A stretch of DNA of 64,000 bases from Rossellomorea aquimaris TF-12 (GCF_001648555.1 NZ_LQXM01000029.1:372001-436000); one strand, 5' to 3'; shown: positions 1-9,444, counted from the stretch's first letter. Notes: generated by a model from the letters alone, not told the origin. Program-made: numbers and translations.

Positions 1-999
1 GGTACCAATTGATACCATGATCATAACACCCACTAATGCTGCCATTGGGATTTGAACTAAGAAATCATTTAACAATAAGATTAAGATCATAAGGAATGTT
101 CCCGCAACAAATGCTGACAGACGTCCACGTCCCCCGGATTTCACATTGATAACAGATTGTCCAATCATTGCACACCCTGCCATTCCTCCGAATAATCCTG
201 AAACGATATTCGCAATCCCTTGTCCTTTAGCTTCTTTATTCTTGTCACTCGTTGTATCAGTCATATCATCCACAATAGAAGCGGTTAGTAAAGACTCTAC
301 TAATCCAACGATGGCAATGGATAAAGAATAAGGAAAGATAATTTGTAACGTCTCAAAGTTTAATGGAATTTCGGGTAGTAAGAACACAGGTAGTGCTTGA
401 GTTAACTCTCCCATGTCTCCTACTGTACGAACTCCACTTCCTGTTAACACAGCAAAAATGGTTACTGCAATAATAGCCACTAAAGGTGAAGGGACAGCCT
501 TTGTAAAGCGTGGTAAAATATAGATAATTGCTAAAGCGCCTGCTACCATTGCGTACATAATCCATTTTTCACCTACAAAGTGTGGCAACTGAGAAGTGAA
601 AATTAAAATAGCAAGAGCATTCACAAAGCCAACCATAACGGATCGTGGTACAAATTTCATTAGACGGCCTAATTTAAGGACACCCATGACAATTTGAATC
701 ACTCCCGTTAAGATCGTTGCTGCAAGCAAGTATTGCAAACCATAATCCGCAACTAACGTTACCATGACTAAAGCAGTAGCACCTGTAGCGGCAGAAATCA
801 TTCCTGGTCTTCCACCTACAAACGCTATTACAACAGCAATACAGAAGGAAGCATATAATCCAACCATTGGATCTACACCGGCAATGATAGAAAACGCAAT
901 CGCTTCAGGGATTAACGCCATAGCAACAACTAATCCAGCAAGTACATCTCCTCTCACATTTCCAAACCATTCATATTTTATTTTTGAACTTAAATTCAT
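1..999 (-). CDS. SulP-family anion transporter (partial, C-terminus outside window)
   Basis: A membrane transporter of the SulP family, which moves sulfate, bicarbonate or similar anions. The first 333 residues are present and the frame runs open off the left edge. After a short N-terminus the protein enters the family signature region ([20 protein letters not shown]), followed by many hydrophobic helices and the segment [20 protein letters not shown], which is typical of helices 8-10. The C-terminal STAS domain, if there is one, lies outside the window. The ATG at 999 follows the ribosome site GGAAGAGG. The gene stands alone on the minus strand, divergent from uspA. The substrate cannot be decided from sequence alone; sulfate and bicarbonate are both possible. 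Confidence 0.9.
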   Translation of the reverse strand, partial: MNLSSKIKYEWFGNVRGDVLAGLVVAMALIPEAIAFSIIAGVDPMVGLYASFCIAVVIAFVGGRPGMISAATGATALVMVTLVADYGLQYLLAATILTGVIQIVMGVLKLGRLMKFVPRSVMVGFVNALAILIFTSQLPHFVGEKWIMYAMVAGALAIIYILPRFTKAVPSPLVAIIAVTIFAVLTGSGVRTVGDMGELTQALPVFLLPEIPLNFETLQIIFPYSLSIAIVGLVESLLTASIVDDMTDTTSDKNKEAKGQGIANIVSGLFGGMAGCAMIGQSVINVKSGGRGRLSAFVAGTFLMILILLLNDFLVQIPMAALVGVMIMVSIGT

Positions 1000-1069
1000 A
1001 ATGCACCTCTTCCTATATCATTTTGACTTTCAACTCTCATGAAAGTCGGGTCCGTTAAACACAAGGGAC

Positions 1070-1098
1070 ATTATATAATGGAATGGTCATTTTGTGAA
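1070..1098 (-). promoter_or_regulatory. Probable sigma-A promoter of the SulP gene
   Basis: On the minus strand a TTCACA -35 (1093-1098) and a TATAAT -10 (1070-1075) are separated by 17 bases and lie about 70 bases upstream of the SulP start codon. Read by eye; no transcription data. Confidence 0.5.
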
Positions 1099-1266
1099 AC
1101 ACCTATGTAAACACTTACATTAATTACTTTCTTTATAATACTCTTTTTTACTCTTACATCCACCTATCATCATAATTATGTAAAAAAAACATAAAACAAA
1201 AAAGGAAATGTATGCAATAAATAGAATGTTATAATAACAGCGTTTTCAAAGACTGGAGGGAATACG

Positions 1267-1683
1267 ATGTTCAAAAAAATCCTTCTTGCAACAGATGGAT
1301 CAGAGCATTCATTAAGGGCTGGAGAAAGAGCCATAGATCTTGCAAAGTGTAATATACACTCAAAAATACATATTGTTTATGTAATAGATAGCAAACAATC
1401 TAAAGATGATGTTTTGGAACACTGGGGATTGGATGCAACAGATAAACGAAAACAGAAACTGCAGATGATTGAGCAGAAAGCAAAACAAGCCTCTGTTGCT
1501 ATTGAAGTGATTTTTTTACACGGTGAACCTGGTCCAACTATTGTTGAGTATGCAAATAAAAATGAATTCGATACAGTTGTTATTGGGAGCCGAGGCTTAA
1601 ATGTATTTCAAGAAATGGTTCTTGGCAGCGTCAGTCATAAAGTAGCCAAAAGAGCAAAGTGCCCTGTCATGATTGTAAAATAG
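1267..1683 (+). CDS. Universal stress protein, UspA family
   Basis: A 138-residue cytoplasmic single-domain universal stress protein. It begins with the family's FKKILLATDGSEHS strand and nucleotide loop, and ends with the ATP-binding pattern G-2x-G-9x-G-S (residues 107-121, starting GSRG) followed by CPVMIV. The length is normal for the family. ATP-binding members are known to affect stress survival; the exact role here is unknown. The ATG follows GGAGGG at a good distance. It is monocistronic, with a strong hairpin directly behind the stop codon. Confidence 0.93.
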   Translation: MFKKILLATDGSEHSLRAGERAIDLAKCNIHSKIHIVYVIDSKQSKDDVLEHWGLDATDKRKQKLQMIEQKAKQASVAIEVIFLHGEPGPTIVEYANKNEFDTVVIGSRGLNVFQEMVLGSVSHKVAKRAKCPVMIVK

Positions 1684-1686
1684 GAA

Positions 1687-1720
1687 AAAGCTTAAGGGAG
1701 TTCCCTTAAGCTTTCTCTTT
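1687..1720 (+). terminator. Rho-independent terminator after uspA
   Basis: A 13-bp perfect hairpin (arms 1687-1699 and 1702-1714) is followed by a T-rich tail. T residues also flank the other side, so it may serve both strands. Confidence 0.85.
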
Positions 1721-1782
1721 AGTTTAGATCTTCCTTCTATTAGAATCCCAAAAGGATAAAACAAACTTCACTTGTAAAGAAA

Positions 1783-2547
1783 CTATTTATATAAATAGGA
1801 AAAGATTTGAGGAACTCTTTTACTCCATGCAATTTCATTATGTTCAGCGTCCTTAACAATTTCAAACTTACAATTGTCTATTTTTTCTTTTAATAGATGA
1901 TATACCTTTCGACTGGATTCTATATATTTTTGGCAGTCTATACTGTCTGTTGCTTCATTCGAGCCAATATCCATATAAAATCGCTCAATCTGAGACAAAT
2001 CACTCAAATTAATTAGCTCTTCTATGTTCTCTTGGTTGAACCAATAAGCAGGTGAAACCGAAGCTATTCTTTTAAAAGTATCTGGATATATACAAGCTGC
2101 ATAAGTGGAAATCAGTCCTCCCATGGAACTTCCAGCCATACTTGTTTCTTCTGGGTTTGTTCGGTATTTTTGGTCAACAAGTGGTTTTAACTCATGTACA
2201 ATATAATCTATGTAAACTTTCCCTTCTCCTCCAATAGTATGACGGTCAGCTGAAAAGATATCTGTCATCTCTTTGCTTTGCCATGGTCCATATTCATCTA
2301 AACGATATAATCCTTCATTGCAGTCGATCCCTACTACAATAAGATCTAAATTACTCTTATCAAGATATTCTCCTATTTTCCAAGACATACCATAGCCTGC
2401 ATCCTCGTTCTTATAAAGATTTTGTCCGTCATGCATATATAATACGGGGTAGGTTTTCGTTTCTTGTTGATAATCATTTGGTAAATAAACTCTCACAAGT
2501 CTCTTTCTATTTAAAGGGGTTATCTTCACTTCAAAATGTTCGTACAT
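1783..2547 (-). CDS. Alpha/beta-hydrolase esterase, EstD/enterochelin-esterase-like
   Basis: A 254-residue cytoplasmic serine hydrolase of the esterase-D/Fes-like group. An early strand VYLPNDY leads to the YMHDGQNLY motif (37-45) that is typical of this group. The nucleophile elbow GSSMGG is at 139-144 (Ser141) and a C-terminal EHNEIAW supplies the likely catalytic His236. No signal peptide is seen. The ATG at 2547 follows AGGAG. Members hydrolyse siderophore lactones or acetyl esters; no siderophore genes lie nearby, so the substrate is unknown. The gene stands alone. Confidence 0.85.
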   Translation of the reverse strand: MYEHFEVKITPLNRKRLVRVYLPNDYQQETKTYPVLYMHDGQNLYKNEDAGYGMSWKIGEYLDKSNLDLIVVGIDCNEGLYRLDEYGPWQSKEMTDIFSADRHTIGGEGKVYIDYIVHELKPLVDQKYRTNPEETSMAGSSMGGLISTYAACIYPDTFKRIASVSPAYWFNQENIEELINLSDLSQIERFYMDIGSNEATDSIDCQKYIESSRKVYHLLKEKIDNCKFEIVKDAEHNEIAWSKRVPQIFSYLYK

Positions 2548-2633
2548 GGGGAATCTCCTCGCTACTCTTTTTTTAAGTAAAAGTTTATCATGATTAAGTG
2601 GAAATAGGTGGATAATTTAAAGTCTTTATACAT

Positions 2634-2792
2634 GACTATTTACGCGAATTTTGTTGTTTTCAACTTGAGTTCTACCTGTGTTCTGGATGGTGGAGGGAAC
2701 TGCTTCACTCCCCGCTGTAAGCGAGCGTCCTCGGCTGCAATCAACTACTATGTTACTTCTTTAAAATAGCAACAAACTTTACGAAAAGGTCC
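2634..2792. repeat. MITE-like intergenic repeat, copy 1
   Basis: A 159-bp non-coding element bounded by imperfect inverted ends: 2634-2663 (core TTTACGCGAATTTTGTTG) and 2763-2792 (the reverse complement contains TTCGTAAAGTTTGTTGC). It holds AATCAACTACTA at 2739-2750, which also occurs in copy 2 (15125-15136). The ends resemble a short intergenic repeat family I recall from other Bacillus genomes, though I could not compare them here. It lies between two convergent-spaced minus-strand genes. Confidence 0.6.
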
Positions 2793-2795
2793 TTA

Positions 2796-2828
2796 TAAAA
2801 AAAGCACCTCCCTCAGGAAGTGCTTTAG
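2796..2828 (-). terminator. Terminator of the M14 peptidase gene
   Basis: On the minus strand, AAAGCACTTCC pairs with GGAGGTGCTTT around a TGAG loop, followed by a run of seven T. Confidence 0.85.
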
Positions 2829-2837
2829 CTAAACGTT

Positions 2838-3887
2838 CTATTCACTTTCACTCCGATTATAAGAGCTTTCAGGCAAAGTATCCCAGAAAGAAGGATCAGC
2901 CTCTTCAATGGATCCGTCTGCAATTGCATTAGCTGTTGCTTCCAAACCAATAACTGCTTGCTTTATGAGATAGCCATTACTCTTTTGACCCAGAACGTAG
3001 TCGTCACGATAATGGTCAGCCATCCCTCTCATCTCAAATAGTAGCGTAGCAATTCCGTATTCAGCAGCGAGTCCATTTCTGCTTATCGTTTGTGCTGAAC
3101 CTCCAACATACTTAGATAGAGTACCAAAACCACGACTTTCCACTGTATTATAAAGAACGGCTCCCAGCTTCTTGGACCTTTCTACTACTTCTGGATTCAC
3201 TTCTTCATTGGTAGGATAAAGAATTGATCCTGATACCAATTCGTCTGTATCACCAAGAGTCGTTTCAGCTCCTTGGTGATGTAGGTCAATCATGTAATCT
3301 GGAGAGTATTTTTGCAAAACATTTTCATGTAGAGCTCTTGTTTCCGGCTGATTTCGATCAACATGATCTCGGTTTAAATCCACTTCATTTGCATTATAAC
3401 GAGTATGGGATCCACTTACATACTCGTCCAATGAAAAGTTTACATCTCCTTCAGCTCCATCAACATTTAAACGGGGTGCTATAAGAATATTTACATTTTC
3501 AAGCATTTCTTTTGTTTCTTTTGAATTTGCGGTTAAATGCTTAATGAACTGAAGTGCGCCTTCAGTCGTCAACGCTTCGTTTCCATGCTGCTGGGTTAAA
3601 TATAGAACGGTAGGATTGTCTTTATTGTTTCCAAACTTGGCAAGGTAAAGATCTCGACCTTTCACTGATTGACCATATACCTCCAGCGTTAATGCATCCG
3701 ATTTTGAATCAAGTTGCTCAAGCATTTTCACCATTTCCTCATAACTATGTAAGCGTTGATTCATAATCGTTTCATTCCCGTTATAATCTGGACCTTCTGC
3801 TAGAACAGTTGATACCGGTAACGAATAGGCTAAGCTTGATGTAACCAATATACCTGTAAGTGCCCCAACCAATAAATTCTTCTTCAT
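2838..3887 (-). CDS. Secreted M14-family zinc carboxypeptidase
   Basis: A 349-residue exported metallopeptidase. A signal peptide (MKKN, then a hydrophobic core, cleavage near residue 30 after VLA) is followed by the carboxypeptidase fold. The zinc ligands are visible as HGNE (His101, Glu104) and DLHHQG (His203 or His204). The substrate-binding Arg is in LNRD (about 173), and the general-base Glu is in LFEMRG (about 285). This set is that of a complete M14 peptidase, probably acting on peptides or cell-wall peptides outside the cell. A strong AAGGAGGAG ribosome site precedes the ATG. It is monocistronic with its own terminator. Confidence 0.9.
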   Translation of the reverse strand: MKKNLLVGALTGILVTSSLAYSLPVSTVLAEGPDYNGNETIMNQRLHSYEEMVKMLEQLDSKSDALTLEVYGQSVKGRDLYLAKFGNNKDNPTVLYLTQQHGNEALTTEGALQFIKHLTANSKETKEMLENVNILIAPRLNVDGAEGDVNFSLDEYVSGSHTRYNANEVDLNRDHVDRNQPETRALHENVLQKYSPDYMIDLHHQGAETTLGDTDELVSGSILYPTNEEVNPEVVERSKKLGAVLYNTVESRGFGTLSKYVGGSAQTISRNGLAAEYGIATLLFEMRGMADHYRDDYVLGQKSNGYLIKQAVIGLEATANAIADGSIEEADPSFWDTLPESSYNRSESE

Positions 3888-4091
3888 TTTTAACTCCTCC
3901 TTTTTTTCGTCTTTCTCATTTAAATTTGATAAAAATAAACAGAAACCCTTTTAGATTTTTGAAAATGAAACATTAGAACTTAATTACGGAATACAGTTTG
4001 GATATATATCCCTACTTGTTTAATAATTAGTTGATCATTGTCTAACTATTGAAACACGACTATATGTTTAGATGATTTTCTATTAAATTAC

Positions 4092-4130
4092 ACAAAAAAA
4101 GAGAAGCTCATTAAACATAAGCTCCTCTCA
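4092..4130 (-). terminator. Terminator of the lipase gene
   Basis: On the minus strand an imperfect hairpin (GAGAGGAGCTTAT pairing with ATGAGCTTCTC) is followed by seven T, just past the lipase stop codon. Confidence 0.75.
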
Positions 4131-4149
4131 TTAACATATTATTGTTTCT

Positions 4150-5637
4150 CTAGTTACCAAATACCTTTCCTGAAGCATCTACATAAACCGTTTTAATGAA
4201 TGTTCGATTAAACTTATTTTTATCTATTGCTCCTTCAACATCAATTGTCACATTATATACTCCTTCTCCAAGCTTTGGTATCGTTAATGAATCATTCTTA
4301 GCTTTTACTTTACTATGCTTAAGTTTTCCATCTTTGTAGTATTCAATGGTCATGTCATGTTTCAGTTTTAGCTTAGTGTCTTTTGCTTTTAAGATGATTT
4401 TATCTTGAACAATATTCAAACTCATTACATCATTAACAGATGAATGACCAAAGGAGACTTGGAGAAGGTACTGATCCTTAAAATGAGACAATGCTTCTAC
4501 CGTCCACTCCCCGGGTGTAGGGTCTTGAATAGTTACTGTGTGGTGATATGCTCCGTTAAAGTATTCACTTTCATCTTCTTTTATTTTGAAGGTTGAAATG
4601 TCTTTAGAAGAAGGGTCTTTTAATGAAAGGGATGGCGATGGGTTGCTACTTATCCAATCAAATGTAACAGACTCAACTCCTTTTTCAATTAGGACCTTTT
4701 CATCTTTAAATCCATTGTATTCTCCACCTCTTACTAAAGAGCCAGCATCTTCAGCTGAATTTAATTCCATTACACTTTGCGCCTGAAAACCAGAAGTAGT
4801 ATTCGTACTTTCATTTAAATAGTTTTTGAACAAATGAAAGGTTGAGGAACCTTCTTTTATCGTAGAGTGATTCCAATCTCCTACCTTTAATTCAGTAGCA
4901 TAGGGAAGTCTGGAACTATTTACTGTTACGGCTCCATCATTACTTCCATAAGCTCTTAGATATAACCCTCCCCAGTAAAGAGAGCTTCCAAAGCTTCCCC
5001 ATTTCGTACCTCCGAAGGTATAAATAGGGGTCCTATTCCAATTACTGTGCTGATCTGTTTCAGAACGGAAATAACTCATATAGCCTGTTTGCAAAGAATA
5101 GGTGGCATCATTCTTGCTTCCAAGAATCCCTGTAAGCCACCCTGCCCAGCTACTATAAGCAAGGTCTGCTAATTGCGAACCATGGTGTGGAGTAGAGAGG
5201 GTAATGACTCTAGCCACATAAGGGTATGCGCCATAGTGAACAAGTGCAGATTGGGTATCGATTCCCCCTTTACTATGTGCTACAACAACTACTTTCTCAC
5301 CATAATAATTGTAGATATCATGAATTTTCTGAGCTAAGAGCGCACCGTTATCCCACATGTTTTTTGTTGGATAGAGATCAATAAAGGATGTTTCGTAGCC
5401 GTTCTGATAAGCTGTTTCGTACATATTGTTTTCATTCCACCAAGTGTTAGAAGAACTATTTAGCCCATGAACAAATAAAATAGGATGTTTCGAAGTGTCA
5501 ATACTTGAAGGAGTTGTACCAACGTACCATTGACCAGGAACTCCAGAAGGATCATCCTTCCCAAATGAACCGGCTTGACTCCATGATGGCAACAGTAGAA
5601 ATAGTACAAGAACAGTCACACAAATCTTTTTAATCAT
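4150..5637 (-). CDS. Secreted lipase/esterase with C-terminal extension
   Basis: A 495-residue exported serine hydrolase. A signal peptide ends near residue 22 (SQAGS). The hydrolase domain (about 35-280) has the oxyanion motif FVHGLN (55-60), nucleophile elbow AHSKG (Ser122), a likely Asp234 in GSNDGA and His257 in DWNHST. TPHHGSQLAD follows the nucleophile strand as in Bacillus triacylglycerol lipases. Residues about 290-495 form an extra region rich in beta-strands that ends in an Ig-like segment; its role is unknown, perhaps surface or substrate binding. The start codon follows AAAGGAGAGAGGG. The protein is longer than usual lipases because of this extension. Confidence 0.88.
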   Translation of the reverse strand: MIKKICVTVLVLFLLLPSWSQAGSFGKDDPSGVPGQWYVGTTPSSIDTSKHPILFVHGLNSSSNTWWNENNMYETAYQNGYETSFIDLYPTKNMWDNGALLAQKIHDIYNYYGEKVVVVAHSKGGIDTQSALVHYGAYPYVARVITLSTPHHGSQLADLAYSSWAGWLTGILGSKNDATYSLQTGYMSYFRSETDQHSNWNRTPIYTFGGTKWGSFGSSLYWGGLYLRAYGSNDGAVTVNSSRLPYATELKVGDWNHSTIKEGSSTFHLFKNYLNESTNTTSGFQAQSVMELNSAEDAGSLVRGGEYNGFKDEKVLIEKGVESVTFDWISSNPSPSLSLKDPSSKDISTFKIKEDESEYFNGAYHHTVTIQDPTPGEWTVEALSHFKDQYLLQVSFGHSSVNDVMSLNIVQDKIILKAKDTKLKLKHDMTIEYYKDGKLKHSKVKAKNDSLTIPKLGEGVYNVTIDVEGAIDKNKFNRTFIKTVYVDASGKVFGN

Positions 5638-5847
5638 TCCCTCTCTCCTTTACCTTTTTAATAAACCTATAAAGTATATCGGTACAAATAAAAGGTTATG
5701 ACTAGGCTTTATTGAATTGAGTATATAGAACTAGCTCTTGTTGAAGGTCTGTCCCAAAAAAGGTGAATGAAAGCAGATTCTCATCTTAATCCCCTTAATT
5801 TACTGTTAAAATGTTCTTATAAAACATGTTTTGGGGAGGAAAGTATT

Positions 5848-7617
5848 ATGCCAGATTGGTCTTACCATGGAATTTTTCAACCTATATTATCCAAACTTCC
5901 AGACCATATTTCAAGAGAGTTTATACATAGAGGAATGAGCTTGATAGCTTCATTCCCACTTGGTCCTCATATTATTAATTTTTTAGGAAGAGAGGAATGT
6001 TCTTTACGCTTACAAAAAGAGATTCAGCAAATAAAATTCCCCAACCCAATTGGCTTATCAGGTAAAATCGATCCCTTACTAACAGGAACGAAAGCATTTA
6101 CGAATCTAGGGTTTGGTTTAATTGAAATAGGTCCTGTTTCCATCAATCCTTCAATTGAATCATCTCATCCAACACTAAATATGCAAGAAAATCGGATCGA
6201 TTTCCCTGATCTACCTGAGTCGGTTGGATTAGAACAAACGATTAAAAAATTATCAAAGATAAGAAAAAAACAACCTTTAATCATACGCCTATCCGGTTCG
6301 GAAAAAGACTTACCAATGTTGATGGAAACATTACACAACTTTGCTGATGGATACATCCTAGATCCAAGTTATTTACATTTAAACTTACAAACTACCAAAC
6401 CCTTATTTATTACATTAAAATCTACAAATCACATTATTAACCTTGACTTAGAAAAAATTTCTGGAATTGTCCTTGAAGATGAAGCATCGGAATGTTTACT
6501 TGAATCTGTTCGATATTATAAAAAAGAGTTTCCTAGTCTCTCAATCATCACTTCTGGAGGTGTTCATGAACCAGAAGAAGCTTTGTTACTATTAAGTGAA
6601 GGTGCCGACTTGATTTTACTCTCAGATGGATATGTCTTTTCTGGTCCGGGATTACCAAAAAGGATAAACGAGGCAATGTTAGATAGAATAAATCATAGTC
6701 AAGCTCATCAAAACGGATGGCTACCATACTGGTTATTTGGCTTGTTTATCTTTCTAGGTGGTTTATTAGCACTCTTTTTCAGTCTTACGTGGGTCATTCT
6801 CCCGTACGATGAGCATTATTTAGGAATAAATAGAGAGCTTATCGTGAAATTTAACGAACGAATCCTCCAATTCATGGCACATGATCGAATGACCTTAGCA
6901 GGTACAATGATTTCGGGTGGGATTGTTTATATGAATCTCGCATTTCATGGGGTTAAAAGAGGGTTACGATGGTCTAAACAAGCAATAGATATTGGGGCTA
7001 TTTCAGGTTTTCTAGGGATCTTTTTATCTATTGGGTACGGTTATTTTGACTGGCTACACCTTTTATTTTGGCTTGTTCTTTTCCCTTTCTATCTATATGG
7101 ATATATTCTTACTAAAGGGATAACCGGAACACCCGTCTCTTCAAACAGAAAGAACCATAGCATATGGTTACACTCTCTATACGGACAATTGGCTTTTGTA
7201 CTATTAGGTTTTTCTTTTGTTCTCGGAGGTCTCGTTATTTCCTACATGGGGATAACCTCTGTTTTTGTGCCTACTGACCTTCTCTACTTATGTATGCCAC
7301 AAGAACTTCTTAATCAGTTCAATCAAAACCTCATTCCTGTCATTGCACATGACCGTGCTGGTTTTGGAAGTGCTTTATTCAGTGTTGGGTTGCTCGTATT
7401 AACCTTATCTCTATGGGGGTTTCAGCAAGGGAATTCCTGGGTATGGTGGACTCTACTAATCGGTGGACTTCCTGCATTCATTGCTGGAGTTTATATTCAT
7501 TTTGCCATCGGCTACACAACATTTATTCACCTCCTGCCCGCCTACACTGCTATGGGTCTATTTATATACGGATTATGGAGAACATACAATTTTTTTCATA
7601 AAGAAATAGATACATAA
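5848..7617 (+). CDS. Dihydroorotate-dehydrogenase-like domain fused to a duplicated membrane domain
   Basis: A 589-residue two-part protein. Residues about 40-280 follow the class 2 dihydroorotate dehydrogenase fold: NPIGLSG (66-72), GFGLIEIGPVSINP (88-101), and the C-terminal flavin-phosphate region ITSGGVHEPEEA...GADLILLSDG...GPGLP. The catalytic Asn-x-Ser-Ser-Pro-Asn-type loop and the substrate lysine segment are absent, so catalysis is doubtful. Residues about 290-589 are hydrophobic and contain an internal duplication: each half has a GG-rich helix, then E-L-x2-x-F-N, then AHDR (344-347 and 500-503) and a further helix. The ATG at 5848 follows GGGGAGGAAAG; an in-frame start 81 bases earlier lacks a ribosome site. 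I do not know its function. It has no pyr neighbours. Confidence 0.85.
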   Translation: MPDWSYHGIFQPILSKLPDHISREFIHRGMSLIASFPLGPHIINFLGREECSLRLQKEIQQIKFPNPIGLSGKIDPLLTGTKAFTNLGFGLIEIGPVSINPSIESSHPTLNMQENRIDFPDLPESVGLEQTIKKLSKIRKKQPLIIRLSGSEKDLPMLMETLHNFADGYILDPSYLHLNLQTTKPLFITLKSTNHIINLDLEKISGIVLEDEASECLLESVRYYKKEFPSLSIITSGGVHEPEEALLLLSEGADLILLSDGYVFSGPGLPKRINEAMLDRINHSQAHQNGWLPYWLFGLFIFLGGLLALFFSLTWVILPYDEHYLGINRELIVKFNERILQFMAHDRMTLAGTMISGGIVYMNLAFHGVKRGLRWSKQAIDIGAISGFLGIFLSIGYGYFDWLHLLFWLVLFPFYLYGYILTKGITGTPVSSNRKNHSIWLHSLYGQLAFVLLGFSFVLGGLVISYMGITSVFVPTDLLYLCMPQELLNQFNQNLIPVIAHDRAGFGSALFSVGLLVLTLSLWGFQQGNSWVWWTLLIGGLPAFIAGVYIHFAIGYTTFIHLLPAYTAMGLFIYGLWRTYNFFHKEIDT

Positions 7618-7721
7618 TTCTGTGTGTAGCACATTCTTTTAAACCAAGGAAACTCTTCTAAGAATGTCTATAGTATTTTCACTATACGACTTTTGAAGTC
7701 GACCTGGAGGACGAAAAATAT

Positions 7722-7757
7722 AAAAATGAGCCAGGGAGTGATCCCAAGCTCATTTTT
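7722..7757. terminator. Bidirectional terminator between converging genes
   Basis: AAAAATGAGC pairs with GCTCATTTTTT, with inner GGGA/TCCC pairs. It lies between the dehydrogenase-like gene and pssA, with T runs usable on both strands. Confidence 0.8.
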
Positions 7758-8431
7758 TACCTTTTTATAAAACGATAGGCTAAATACGCAATATACAATG
7801 GTGTAGCAATATAAATCAAATACGGAAATTGTTCATAAGTGCCTTTATAAATCACATATAACAAGGCACCAATAAAAATGGTTACGATGGTACCGTATTT
7901 AGGAAGAGGAACTTCCTTTAAACTCGGTATTCTTATCCGACTTACCATTAAAAAGCACATGGCAGTAAATATGACTGTCGTTAGGATATTTGGAATTCTG
8001 TCTCCAAACAATGTAAGAATAGCTAATATTCCACCTGCGGCAGTAATGGGAACACCAATAAAGTAATGTAAGGATGATTTAGGCGGACTTGTATTAAAAC
8101 GTGCAAGTCGGTATGCACCGAATAAAGGAAATACTCCTGCTACGATAAAGCCCAGCAAACCAAACTGAAAGAAATATGTATAATACACTAGAAATGAAGG
8201 TGCTACTCCGAAGGTAACAATATCCGCTAAGGAATCTAGTTCCTTTCCTAACGAGCTATCAGCTTTTAACATTCTAGCCAATCTACCGTCCATACTATCG
8301 AGCATCATACCAATGATAATTAAAATGGCAGCGTTCTTAAATTGTCCGTTTGCGGCAAATCCAATCGAAAGGAATCCGCAATATAAGTTCCCCAATGTAA
8401 CCATATTAGGTATTTTCTTTGTGAATCTCAT
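7757..8431 (-). CDS. pssA: CDP-diacylglycerol--serine O-phosphatidyltransferase
   Basis: A 224-residue integral membrane enzyme that makes phosphatidylserine from CDP-diacylglycerol and serine, the first step to phosphatidylethanolamine. The CDP-alcohol phosphotransferase signature D-G-x2-A-R-x8-G-x3-D-x3-D is complete: DGRLAR at 48-53, Gly62, Asp66, Asp70. It is followed by the VTFGVAPS segment typical of PssA. About six to seven helices can be seen. In Bacillus subtilis pssA is next to psd; here no decarboxylase gene is adjacent. Length and motifs are normal. Confidence 0.92.
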   Translation of the reverse strand: MRFTKKIPNMVTLGNLYCGFLSIGFAANGQFKNAAILIIIGMMLDSMDGRLARMLKADSSLGKELDSLADIVTFGVAPSFLVYYTYFFQFGLLGFIVAGVFPLFGAYRLARFNTSPPKSSLHYFIGVPITAAGGILAILTLFGDRIPNILTTVIFTAMCFLMVSRIRIPSLKEVPLPKYGTIVTIFIGALLYVIYKGTYEQFPYLIYIATPLYIAYLAYRFIKR

Positions 8432-8625
8432 ATATCTTCCTCACTCTATAAAAAATTCTATTTCTACTAGGATACCATGATTTCCCCTATAATGAAGAAG
8501 AAGAATAAAAAAAAAGCCAAATCCCTAAATTATTTTATAAATTCAGGGAAATCAGTTTTACACTTCAACCTAATCGTTATATTATTAATAGATGAGTGCG
8601 AAAGTTTCTATTAGTTGGTGAAAAA

Positions 8626-9099
8626 ATGATAAAGAAAAAATTAAGAGAGATTAAATTTCTCTTGTTAAAACTTCTAAGAATAAAAGATAATTCGCATAGT
8701 ATCGCCTTAGGCTTTACCCTTGGATTATTGATTAATTTTGTTCCTTCCTTTGGAATGGGACCTGTCATTTCTACAGCATGTGCCAAATTATTTAAGGGAA
8801 ATCCATTTGCTGGGCTAGTCGGTGGTGTATTTTTAATATGGGCATTTCCTTTTTTCTTCTATTTAAATTATCTTGTTGGCCACATCTTCTTTTCTCCTGA
8901 TATCGCTCAAGCTGTAACAACCATTGATGCCTCAGAAGAAACAGTAGAAGTGGGTTTTCAAATAGGTAAAGCATTTATTATTGGTATGCTGATTAATTTG
9001 ATTTTCTTTGGCATACTTATCTACTCATTCATGAATTCAATCGTCAAAAGGCATCGAAATTCTATGCTTACGTTTATACATAAAAGGTGGAATATTTAA
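8626..9099 (+). CDS. DUF2062 membrane protein
   Basis: A 157-residue membrane protein of the DUF2062 family, recognised by the N-terminal region S-I-A-L-G-F-T-L-G-L-L-I-N-F-V-P and G-P-V-I-S-T-A-C-A-K-L-F-K-G-N. Two or three helices follow (around 65-90 and 115-135). The function of the family is unknown. The frame could also start at a GTG 30 bases earlier (8596), which has no ribosome site; the ATG at 8626 has only a weak GGTGA. It is divergent from pssA. Confidence 0.75.
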   Translation: MIKKKLREIKFLLLKLLRIKDNSHSIALGFTLGLLINFVPSFGMGPVISTACAKLFKGNPFAGLVGGVFLIWAFPFFFYLNYLVGHIFFSPDIAQAVTTIDASEETVEVGFQIGKAFIIGMLINLIFFGILIYSFMNSIVKRHRNSMLTFIHKRWNI

Positions 9100-9203
9100 A
9101 AAGTTCCGCTTACTACTCTTACCTATATTTGTTATAATTTAACTATATTATGTTAAACATTATGCTTGGTTCTACTCGATTAGTATAAACAAGGAGGAGC
9201 GAT

Positions 9204-9428
9204 ATGACAGGAACTATTGCTGTTGTTATGATTTTTTCAATTCCCATTATCGCAATCGTAACAGATCATTTTCAAAAACAAACAAAATTAAAACAGAAGA
9301 TGATTCACGATGAACTTGAACTAGAAAAACTAAAACACGAAAATTTTGTCATTGAAACACAAAAGATGAGACTTGAGCTGGAGCAAATGAAGCTTGAGGA
9401 TCCGAAAGATAAGGCACAACTACTATAA
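9204..9428 (+). CDS. Small membrane-anchored coiled-coil protein
   Basis: A 74-residue protein with one N-terminal membrane helix (about 4-21, no cleavage site). A charged region rich in Lys, Glu and Leu (about 25-68) is strongly predicted to be a coiled coil by its heptad-like spacing of Leu, Ile and Met. The layout resembles PspB-type proteins but I cannot assign it to that family. It has an excellent ribosome site (AAGGAGGAGCG) and is followed directly by a terminator, so it is a real monocistronic gene. Function unknown. Confidence 0.75.
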   Translation: MTGTIAVVMIFSIPIIAIVTDHFQKQTKLKQKMIHDELELEKLKHENFVIETQKMRLELEQMKLEDPKDKAQLL

Positions 9429-9444
9429 ACGATGTATTATAAAC

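Noticed and set aside
353-565. Open frame within the SulP gene
   Set aside because: It is an out-of-frame shadow of the transporter, which is conserved and continuous over it.
8510-8556. Inverted repeat near TCCCTAAATT / AATTCAGGGA
   Set aside because: Short and imperfect, it lies between divergent genes where neither strand ends, so no terminator or operator is claimed.
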